A DNA stretch of 34,923 bases. Source: Fibrobacteria bacterium (GTDB lineage Bacteria > Fibrobacterota > Fibrobacteria > UBA11236). Where the stretch lies: contig JADGQO010000036.1 of assembly GCA_017881725.1 (NCBI GenBank), positions 1 through 34,923 on the forward strand, written 5' to 3'. The position numbers and the translations under genes were made by a program. Under the pieces are notes generated by a model, which worked only from the letters and a program-made list of their open reading frames with translations, ran no database searches and was not told where the DNA came from. Each line of letters opens with the position of its first letter. Within the stretch, counting starts at the first letter, position 1. Below are positions 28,404 to 34,923 of this stretch, in pieces.

Positions 28404-30832
28404 AAAACGAAAACAAAAAACAGAGCGATTTACCGCGACGTAATTTCTTCAAGGTCGCAGGAGCGGCCGCCGGCGGGCTTATCCTTGTGGGCTGCGGCGT
28501 TAAAGAAGACCCTTTCGAACTCGCAAAGCCTCCCGTTCCCGGCGCCGACGGTTGGGCCATGGGAGAGGAAAAATGGGTCAACAGCGTGTGCGGCCAATGT
28601 CCGGCCGGATGCGGAATCCACGTCCGGGTCGTCGAAGGCCGGGCCGTCAAGATTGAAGGGAACCCGACGTATCCCACAAACCGTGGGGGCTTGGGTCCCA
28701 AAGGACAATCGGGCCTGCAAATGCTTTACAATCCGGACCGCGTCAAAGGTCCCATGCGCCGTGCCGGTGCGCGCGGAGAAGGCAAATGGACCCCCGTCTC
28801 CTGGAACGAAGCGATTAAGGAAGTGGGAAAGAATCTGCGGGAGCTCCGCCAGAAGGGGACTCCGGAAGGCCTGGTGGTACTCAATGGCCTGAGGCGCGGA
28901 GTGAACACCCAGCTTTGGGATCGATTCCTGGCCGCTTACGGCAGCCCCAACATGATCGATCATCTCTCGACCTCGGAAGGCGGCAAGGTGCTCGCCATGC
29001 ATTACATGCAAGGGGTCCACGAACTGCCCGCCTACGATTGGGAGAAGACCCGTTATGTGCTCGGGTTCGGTTCGAGCCTTTTTGAATCCTGGTGCCAAAC
29101 CATCCACCTGACGCGCGCCTCCAGCATCATGCGCGGCACTCCCGGCAAGCGCGTGAAGATCGTCCAGATCTCGCCCCGCTTCTCGATGACGGCCGCCAAG
29201 GCCGACGAGTGGGTCCCCATCAATCCCGCGACGTACGGAGCCCTGGCGCTCGGCATCGCCGCGGTACTGGTGAGAGACAAATTGTTCGACGAAGCGTTCG
29301 TGCGCGATCACACCTTCGGCTTTGAAGACTGGAAAGACGCCCATGGGCATTCGCATCGCGGCTTCCGCGCGCTGCTGGAAGAATATTCTCCCGCCAAGGT
29401 CGCCGAGATTACCGGCGTGACGGCGGAGACGATTGAAAGATTGGCGCACGAAATGTCCGACAACCGTCCGGCTGTTTCCCTGGCCGACGGCGGCGCAGCC
29501 GCGGCCACGAACGGACTGGGTACGGCCATGGCGATTCACTCGTTGAACGCCTTGTTGGGCAACCTGGAAAGGCCCGGTGGCATGCTGGTCCAACACCCTG
29601 CGCCATTCACCGGTTGGGCACAGGTGGCATCGGATGAGATAGCGAAAAAGGGACGCTTATCCCCGCGCATTGATGGAGCGGGAAGCTCCGAGTGTCCGCT
29701 GGGAACAAGCCATCTCCAGGCCACTCCGGAAGCCGTGCTCTCCGGAAAACCTTACCCGGCCCAAGCGCTGTTCATGCATTATTCCAACCCCATTTTTTCC
29801 AAGCCCGACGGGCGCAAATGGATCGAAGCGATTCAAAAAGTTCCTCTCGTCGTCAGCTTCTCGCCCATCATGGACGAGTCGGCGCTGTATGCCGATTGGC
29901 TCCTGCCGGAACCCACCTATCTGGAACGATGGGAATTGGTTGAACCAGTACCGGCTGTCGGGTATCCCATTGTGGGTCTCCGCCAACCCGCAGTGAAGCC
30001 TCTCTACGATACTATGGTTACCGGTGATGTCATGATGCGGCTGGCGAAGGAGATTGGCTCCCCCATGGATGCGGCCTTCCCTTGGAAGGACGCGAAAGAG
30101 GCATCACTCGAACGATTGACCGGACTTTTGCACGCAAAGGGTGGATCGGTCGCCGCCACTGACATCGATGAGCTGAGCAAGGGTCTCCAGAAAACCGGAG
30201 GCTGGTGGGCGCCGGGGTATGATTTCGAGCAATGGGAGAAAGCGTTTCCGACGCCCTCCGGAAAATTTGAATTCTATTCCCAGTCCATCGCGGCGCGTCT
30301 GGCGGAAGTTTTCCCCGATGCCGCCAAGTTGGAGGCCCACCTCGCAGCGAAGGGCGTGGTCAGCCGGGGAGACGATCTCTGCCTCCCGCATTGGGAACCT
30401 CAGCAATTCGTCGGCAGCGAAGCGGACTTTCCTTTCGTGCTGATGGCTTACCGCGGAATCGAATACGCGGAAGGCGGCGCGCGGCACATCCCCAGGCTTC
30501 AAGAACTCCCCTCGATGGGAAGAAAGTCTTGGAAGGAAAGCTGCGATCTCAATCCCGAGGACGCCAAAAAGCTCGGCTTCCGCGAGGGCGATTCGATATG
30601 GGTCGAGTCCCCGGCGGGTCGCCGCAAACTCAACGTCAAATTTACGGCCGGAATCCGTCCGGGCATGGTCGGTGTGGCCTTGGGCCATGGGCAATGGCCT
30701 CCGACTCCGCTGGCTACGGAGCCTGCGGGCGAATACGGCCTTCTGGCCAATGTCAGTGATCCTTTGGCCGGCATCCTCGCGGTGCAAGGAACCCGGGTCC
30801 GGCTCCTGAAAGAGGGGAAGCAAAATGTGTAG
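28400..30832 (+). CDS. Molybdopterin-oxidoreductase-family subunit (QrcB/ActB-like), Tat lipoprotein
   Basis: 810 aa from the ATG at 28400 (ATGA overlap; TTG 28382 and ATG 28391 are less likely). A twin-arginine signal (LPRRNFFKVAGAAAGG) is followed by the lipobox LVGC (Cys32), suggesting Tat export and lipidation. The N-terminal iron-sulfur motif is incomplete: C64, C67 and C71 are present (CGQCPAGC), but the fourth Cys expected in NRGGLxPKG is Gly99. The remainder has the family's fold landmarks (GNPTYPTNRGG, SLNALLGNLERPGG, LLPEPTYLERWE, dinucleotide-binding C-terminal domain from about 680). Loss of cluster residues is typical of the non-catalytic MopB-like subunits of Qrc and ACIII, so it may hold neither a standard cluster nor Mo. 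Polysulfide/thiosulfate-reductase-like catalysis is the alternative. Confidence 0.9.
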   Translation: MKNENKKQSDLPRRNFFKVAGAAAGGLILVGCGVKEDPFELAKPPVPGADGWAMGEEKWVNSVCGQCPAGCGIHVRVVEGRAVKIEGNPTYPTNRGGLGPKGQSGLQMLYNPDRVKGPMRRAGARGEGKWTPVSWNEAIKEVGKNLRELRQKGTPEGLVVLNGLRRGVNTQLWDRFLAAYGSPNMIDHLSTSEGGKVLAMHYMQGVHELPAYDWEKTRYVLGFGSSLFESWCQTIHLTRASSIMRGTPGKRVKIVQISPRFSMTAAKADEWVPINPATYGALALGIAAVLVRDKLFDEAFVRDHTFGFEDWKDAHGHSHRGFRALLEEYSPAKVAEITGVTAETIERLAHEMSDNRPAVSLADGGAAAATNGLGTAMAIHSLNALLGNLERPGGMLVQHPAPFTGWAQVASDEIAKKGRLSPRIDGAGSSECPLGTSHLQATPEAVLSGKPYPAQALFMHYSNPIFSKPDGRKWIEAIQKVPLVVSFSPIMDESALYADWLLPEPTYLERWELVEPVPAVGYPIVGLRQPAVKPLYDTMVTGDVMMRLAKEIGSPMDAAFPWKDAKEASLERLTGLLHAKGGSVAATDIDELSKGLQKTGGWWAPGYDFEQWEKAFPTPSGKFEFYSQSIAARLAEVFPDAAKLEAHLAAKGVVSRGDDLCLPHWEPQQFVGSEADFPFVLMAYRGIEYAEGGARHIPRLQELPSMGRKSWKESCDLNPEDAKKLGFREGDSIWVESPAGRRKLNVKFTAGIRPGMVGVALGHGQWPPTPLATEPAGEYGLLANVSDPLAGILAVQGTRVRLLKEGKQNV

Positions 30833-31757
30833 TCCTGAAGGGTGCAGTTGCGGGAAACAAGATCCGGTTCCCGAACAAACAAAAGCCATCGGCGCTCCCG
30901 AGAATACCGATCCCACCAAGTCTCGCCGTAATCTGCTGGGAACGCTGGGCGGGCTGCTGGGACTCGGCGCCGCGGTCACGCTTTTCCGCGTACGCCCGGC
31001 TTCGGCGGCGGAACATGAGCATGTCAAGGTACCGCTTCCCGGAACCGGAGGCGCGAAGAAACCCAAGTGGGGCATGGTCATCGATCTCGACAAATGCACG
31101 GGTTGCCAAGGATGCGTCATCTCCTGCAAGGTCGAGAACAACGTGCCGATCGCGGGCGATCAACAAATTGAGGCCGGCCGCGGAATTTTCTGGATGGATC
31201 TCCTGAAAGAACAAGAAGGAGAGTATCCGGATCTGAAATCGCAGTTCATGCCCGTCCCTTGCAACCATTGCGAGAACGCGCCGTGCGTCAAGGTTTGCCC
31301 CGTCGGGGCGACGTTCATCAACGAAGAGGGCATCGTCGCCCAGATTTGGGATCGCTGCATCGGCTGCCGGTATTGCACGACCGCCTGTCCTTACAGCCGC
31401 CGTTATTTCAATTGGCAGAAACCGGAATGGCCGGAAATCGCCAAGAGTTCCCTGAATCCCGACGTGGCCACCCGGCCCAGGGGCGTGGTGGAGAAGTGCA
31501 CGTTCTGCCATCACCGCATCCGGGGAGCTCGTGAGAAAGCCCGCGCTGAGGGCAGACCGCTTACGGACGCGGACATGGTCAAGCTTCCCGCTTGCGCCCA
31601 GGCGTGCCCGGCGGATGCCATCGTGTTCGGCGATTTGAACGACCCCAATTCGGAAGTTTCGCGACTGTCCAAGAGTCCCCGCGCCTTCCATTTATTGGAG
31701 GAGCTGGGAACTCGTCCCAAACTGACGTACTTGCGGGAGGCAAAATGGCGGGAGTAG
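30825..31757 (+). CDS. Four-cluster ferredoxin subunit (QrcC/PsrB-like)
   Basis: 310 aa. Overlaps the previous gene by 8 nt. Unusually, a Cys-rich start (MCSPEGCSCG) precedes a twin-arginine-like region (KSRRNLLGTLGGLLGLGAAVTLF, split here: RR at 34-35, hydrophobic 37-54). The Cys sets for four [4Fe-4S] clusters are complete: C91/94/97/101, C146/149/154/158, C178/181/184/188 and C225/228 with C257/261. It should wire the MopB-like subunit and pentaheme cytochrome to the quinone-reactive NrfD subunit on the periplasmic side. Its family is the DmsB/PsrB/NrfC/QrcC group. The N-terminal Cys triplet is not part of the four standard sets. Confidence 0.92.
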   Translation: MCSPEGCSCGKQDPVPEQTKAIGAPENTDPTKSRRNLLGTLGGLLGLGAAVTLFRVRPASAAEHEHVKVPLPGTGGAKKPKWGMVIDLDKCTGCQGCVISCKVENNVPIAGDQQIEAGRGIFWMDLLKEQEGEYPDLKSQFMPVPCNHCENAPCVKVCPVGATFINEEGIVAQIWDRCIGCRYCTTACPYSRRYFNWQKPEWPEIAKSSLNPDVATRPRGVVEKCTFCHHRIRGAREKARAEGRPLTDADMVKLPACAQACPADAIVFGDLNDPNSEVSRLSKSPRAFHLLEELGTRPKLTYLREAKWRE

Positions 31758-33082
31758 CAAAGTTTTCGTTCGAGGTAGATGGCATCCTCGCTCCTCTTCA
31801 GAGGACGACCTGGAAGTTCCGTCTCGCCTGGGTAGCCCTGCTGGCCATCGCGGGATGGGGCGCTTTCGCCTTCTTCTGGCAATGGACGCACGGCCTGGCG
31901 GAGACCGGATTGAACCGCCCCGTTTACTGGGGCATGTACATCGGCAACTTCGTGTTCTTCGTTTCCATCAGCCTGGCGGGCACCTTGATCTCGGCCATCC
32001 TGCGCATCATCCACGCGGAGTGGCGCAGGCCGATCACGCGTTGCGCGGAGTTGATCACGGCCCTGTCCCTGCTCTTCGCCGTGGTGAACATCGTCGTGGA
32101 CATGGGGCGGCCCGAGCGGTTGCTGAATGTCCTGCGGTTTCCCCATGGCCATTCGCCCATCCTCTGGGACGTCATCAGCGTCAACACCTACCTGACCGCC
32201 AGCATCATCTACCTGTTCCTCCCCATGATTCCCGACCTCGCCATCCTCAGGGATCGCGGCATCGGGTGGCCGCGCCTTTACAAGTTCCTGGCGCTGGGCT
32301 ACACGGGCACGGCGAAGCAGACGGCCTGGTTGGAGCGCATCATTTCCATCATCGCCGTCGTGATAATTCCCATCGGCATCTCCGTCCACACTGTGACGGC
32401 GTATCTTTTCGCGACCACCATCCAGCCGGTTTGGCACAGCACCATCTACGGGCCATTCTTCGTCGTGGGCGCGCTCTACACCGGCACGGCCACCTTGATC
32501 CTCATCATGGCCATCTTGCGTAAGGCGCTGCACTTGGAAGGGATTCTCAAGGATATCCACTTCAACAACCTGGGGCTGGTGCTTTTGGCCGAGGGTTGCC
32601 TGGTGACCTACTTCCTCATCTGCATTTACGTGATTGAGATCACAGGACAAGAGCCGCACATCTTGAGGGTGGTGATGAGCGAGATCAACGGGGACTTCGC
32701 CCCCATGTTCTGGACCATGATTATCGGCGGCATCCTGCTTCCCCCCATCCTGCTGGCCTTCAAGAAGATGCGGACCGTCACAGGCTGCATCATCGCCTCG
32801 TCGCTGGTGGTGGTGGCGATGTGGATTGAACGCTTCCTGATCGTGGTGCCCACGCTTTCCCATCCCCGGCTCCCCTGGGGCGATGGGATGTACCACCCCA
32901 CCTGGGTCGAGTGGTCCATCACAGCAGCATGCGTGGCGGCGTTCGCGCTGCTGTACATGACGTTCACGAAGTTCTTCCCCATCATCTCCCTGTGGGAAGT
33001 GCAGGAAGGCATCGACAAGGCCATGCCCGAAGTCAAGCACCGCTACGCGGAGTTGATGCCCGATGGTTTGGAAACGCCGTGA
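31745..33082 (+). CDS. NrfD/PsrC-family integral membrane quinone-interacting subunit
   Basis: 445 aa from the ATG at 31745, which has a good GGGAGG site and overlaps the ferredoxin gene by 13 nt; the longer upstream frame is inside that gene. Polytopic, about ten hydrophobic helices (for example WVALLAIAGWGAFAFFW, FVFFVSISLAGTLISAIL, ITALSLLFAVVNIVVDM, VVIIPIGISVHTVTAYLFA, MFWTMIIGGILLPPILLAF). GISVHTVTAYLF and VDMGRPERLLNVLRFP are NrfD-family landmarks. It should bind and oxidise or reduce menaquinone and pass electrons to the ferredoxin subunit. It completes the cytochrome-MopB-FeS-NrfD module; the heme-sensor kinase gene starts 20 nt before its stop. Confidence 0.92.
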   Translation: MAGVAKFSFEVDGILAPLQRTTWKFRLAWVALLAIAGWGAFAFFWQWTHGLAETGLNRPVYWGMYIGNFVFFVSISLAGTLISAILRIIHAEWRRPITRCAELITALSLLFAVVNIVVDMGRPERLLNVLRFPHGHSPILWDVISVNTYLTASIIYLFLPMIPDLAILRDRGIGWPRLYKFLALGYTGTAKQTAWLERIISIIAVVIIPIGISVHTVTAYLFATTIQPVWHSTIYGPFFVVGALYTGTATLILIMAILRKALHLEGILKDIHFNNLGLVLLAEGCLVTYFLICIYVIEITGQEPHILRVVMSEINGDFAPMFWTMIIGGILLPPILLAFKKMRTVTGCIIASSLVVVAMWIERFLIVVPTLSHPRLPWGDGMYHPTWVEWSITAACVAAFALLYMTFTKFFPIISLWEVQEGIDKAMPEVKHRYAELMPDGLETP

Positions 33083-34673
33083 AGGGGTGACCCGCTTTCA
33101 CGGACGGGGGCCATCCTTGTCTTTCCGCACCAAAATCACATTGCTCGTGCTGGCCTTCGGACTCTCCGAGGCCATATTGCTCGGAGTCATCGGTTACAAC
33201 AGCGTCTCCGTCGTTTCGTCCAACGCTGCGGAAATGCGGCGGATCAGCCAGGCCATCGAGGGCGTCCGCTCCTTGAGTGTTTCCTTGAGCCAGATTTCCT
33301 CCCCAGCCGACCTGCTCATGCAAGATGATACGACATCCGCCCGGGAACTTTTCGTCGGGGAAATGTCGAACATGGAACACAAAGTGAAAACGTGCGCCGC
33401 CACTTCCTGCCACGGGTATGATAAACGCCCTCCGGAGATGGCCCAGAAGGTTCTGCGCGATCTGGTGGGGATCCGCCAGGCCGGTGTCCACGTCCTTTCC
33501 GGCCGGCTCCCCGGCGCATCGCCTCCCTTGGCGGAATGGTCAAAAGCCGTGGACAGTCCGTCCAAACGGGTCTTCCAGGCCACAAGCGATATGTCGGACG
33601 AGCTGATGAAAAAGGCCAAGGAATTGGAAACATCCTCGCGGGAGACGGAAAGGTCTGCGCTTTACCTAGTGGCCATCGCGGCGCTGGTCTGCATCCTCGC
33701 GGCCATCGCCCTGTGCCATCCCATCGCGTTGGCATTCACGCGCCCGCTGGAGCGCCTGGCATTGCAAAGCCGGCGGATCGCGAGGGGGAACCTGAACGTC
33801 CGGGCCGAAGAGGACGGGCCGCAAGAGGTGGTTTTCCTGGCCCAATCCTTCAACTTGATGCTCACCGACCTCGACCGGAACCGGAAAGAACTCCTCGCGC
33901 ATCAGGAACACCTGGAGCAGACCGTGGCGGACAGGCTCAGGGAACTTCAACGGAAGGACGAACAACTCCGGCGGGTGGAACGGTTGGCCGGGATCGGCCT
34001 GGTCGCGGGGACGGTGGCGCATGATCTTAACAATCCGCTTTCCAATCTGATCCTGAATGCGGAGGTGCTCCAGAACGCCTTGCCCGAAGGGGATCCGTCG
34101 CGCAAAATTGCCGACGATATCCGCATGAGCTCGCTGCGTTGCCGGCAAATCGCCATGGACATCCGCGTGCTGGGCCGCGAAGGGGAGATCGTCCAGGATT
34201 CCTGCAACCTGGTGGAACTGGTCCAAGAAGCCATCGACCTGCTCCGATCCAAATGGGAACCCCGGAAGATCAACGTCCGCTGCGATGGCGGTGAAGCCCC
34301 GGTAGGCTGCCTGTGCAGCTCGACGCATATGGTCCAGGTCCTGGTCAACCTGATTGAAAACGCCGTCCACGCTTCGGCCGAAGGAGGCGCCGTCGATGTT
34401 CGCCTCCGGGAAACGGAGCGCGGCGTGACCATCGAGGTGGAGGATCACGGGGCGGGGATTCCGAGCCTGCAGCGGGATTCCGTCGGCAAACTTTTTTTCA
34501 CGACCAAACCCGACGGGACCGGCCTGGGAGTCGCGATTTGCAAACGCATCGTCGAACGGCACGGGGGCGCTTTCGAAATCGAGACGCGGACGGCGGAGGA
34601 TTCTCCGGGCCGGGAGACGGGGACGCTGGTCCGGATTATTCTGCCGCTTGCGAAAGAGAAGGGGATCGCATGA
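33063..34673 (+). CDS. Histidine kinase with a c-type heme motif (CX4CH) in its periplasmic sensor domain
   Basis: 536 aa. TM1 about 26-47, periplasmic domain about 48-200, TM2 about 202-224, HAMP (about 225-280), coiled coil, dimerisation domain with H-box VAHDLNNPL (His320), then HATPase with N-box NLIENAVHA, G1 EDHGAGIP and G2 GTGLGVAI. The periplasmic domain, mostly helical, carries CAATSCH (Cys111, Cys116, His117), a CX4CH motif of the sort used for covalent heme in cytochromes c3; the first heme of the 26-heme protein here has the same spacing. If heme is attached, the kinase would sense redox state or a diatomic gas. It overlaps the NrfD gene by 20 nt and the next regulator by ATGA, so it reports on or controls the oxidoreductase module. 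Confidence 0.92.
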   Translation: MVWKRREGVTRFHGRGPSLSFRTKITLLVLAFGLSEAILLGVIGYNSVSVVSSNAAEMRRISQAIEGVRSLSVSLSQISSPADLLMQDDTTSARELFVGEMSNMEHKVKTCAATSCHGYDKRPPEMAQKVLRDLVGIRQAGVHVLSGRLPGASPPLAEWSKAVDSPSKRVFQATSDMSDELMKKAKELETSSRETERSALYLVAIAALVCILAAIALCHPIALAFTRPLERLALQSRRIARGNLNVRAEEDGPQEVVFLAQSFNLMLTDLDRNRKELLAHQEHLEQTVADRLRELQRKDEQLRRVERLAGIGLVAGTVAHDLNNPLSNLILNAEVLQNALPEGDPSRKIADDIRMSSLRCRQIAMDIRVLGREGEIVQDSCNLVELVQEAIDLLRSKWEPRKINVRCDGGEAPVGCLCSSTHMVQVLVNLIENAVHASAEGGAVDVRLRETERGVTIEVEDHGAGIPSLQRDSVGKLFFTTKPDGTGLGVAICKRIVERHGGAFEIETRTAEDSPGRETGTLVRIILPLAKEKGIA

Positions 34674-34923
34674 GCGCGCATCCGGAGGGCGCCATCCTGG
34701 TGATCGACGACGAGACCGCTACCGTCGACGCCATCGTGAGGACATTGGAGGCGGAAGGCTTCCGCGTGTGCGGCGTCTCGTCCGGGGAGGCTGCCCTGGC
34801 TCGCATCGAGCAGGAGAGCTTCGACATGATCCTCTGCGACATACGCCTCAAAGGCATGGACGGCCTGACGCTCCAGAAACGGCTGCGGACGGTTTACCCC
34901 GAAGTTCCCGTCGTCATGATTAC
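34670..34923 (+). CDS. Response regulator, 3' partial
   Basis: The start ATG overlaps the kinase stop (ATGA, 34670-34673), so it is the cognate regulator. The 84 visible codons are a receiver domain with acidic pair D13/D14 and E15, phospho-acceptor D57 (MILCDIRLKGMDG), and VVMIT at the window edge, where the conserved Thr belongs. The effector domain lies outside; an NtrC-type output would be in keeping with the kinase type but cannot be seen. Confidence 0.93.
   Translation, partial: MSAHPEGAILVIDDETATVDAIVRTLEAEGFRVCGVSSGEAALARIEQESFDMILCDIRLKGMDGLTLQKRLRTVYPEVPVVMI

Noticed and set aside
28430-29596. 388-codon minus-strand frame inside the MopB gene
   Set aside because: Shadow of the coding strand; His/Arg/Gly-rich with no recognisable family.
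31511-33040. 509-codon minus-strand frame opposite the NrfD gene
   Set aside because: Low-complexity Asp/His/Gly composition produced by reading hydrophobic codons backwards.

Overview
The window comes from a Gram-negative, anaerobic-type bacterium specialised in cytochrome-based, probably extracellular, respiration. Evidence: six multiheme or monoheme cytochrome c genes (16, 26, 6, 1, 1 and 5 hemes), a System II (ResB/CcsA) cytochrome c maturation operon, an outer-membrane beta-barrel, and a quinone-linked membrane oxidoreductase. The phylum cannot be fixed by eye. The thermolysin-like protease has a C-terminal tail resembling type IX sorting domains, which hints at the FCB/Fibrobacterota side of the tree, while the hexaheme cytochrome is clearly of the Geobacter OmcS type.

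Layout. 1-2863 (+): 5'-truncated sensor histidine kinase and an overlapping NtrC-type sigma54 response regulator. 2864-3183: non-coding, packed with small hairpins. 3184-6381 (+): large secreted M4 metalloprotease. 17527-6488 (-): tightly coupled seven-gene operon, mostly with 4-nt ATGA overlaps: transposase-derived HTH/YVTN-propeller fusion, outer-membrane beta-barrel (frame broken at an A10 run), CsgG/GNA1162-like lipoprotein, a protein with two such domains, parvulin-type prolyl isomerase, 26-heme cytochrome, 16-heme cytochrome. 18726-17662 (-): OmcS-like hexaheme cytochrome with its own strong ribosome-binding site, upstream palindrome and terminator. 25374-19245 (-): lipoprotein, ResB, CcsA, a degenerate NtrC-like regulator and an NHL-repeat protein, ending in a UUCG-loop terminator. 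26317-27766 (+): two tandemly duplicated monoheme cytochromes with long duplicated leaders. 27837-33082 (+): pentaheme cytochrome, molybdopterin-family subunit, four-cluster ferredoxin subunit and NrfD membrane subunit, i.e. a Qrc/alternative-complex-III-like module. 33063-34923 (+): a histidine kinase with a CX4CH heme motif in its periplasmic sensor domain, then a response regulator cut by the window end.

How it may work together (inference): the Qrc/ACIII-like module exchanges electrons between the quinone pool and periplasmic cytochromes. The small monoheme cytochromes and the 16- and 26-heme proteins carry them through the periplasm. The beta-barrel plus CsgG-like proteins and prolyl isomerase form or assemble the outer-membrane passage. 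The OmcS-like cytochrome, which keeps the His that ligates heme in the neighbouring subunit of OmcS filaments, polymerises outside as a conductive filament. ResB/CcsA supplies heme attachment. Unusual regulators (dead transposase fused to a propeller, an NtrC-like protein without GAFTGA, a c-heme sensor kinase) are embedded in the locus.
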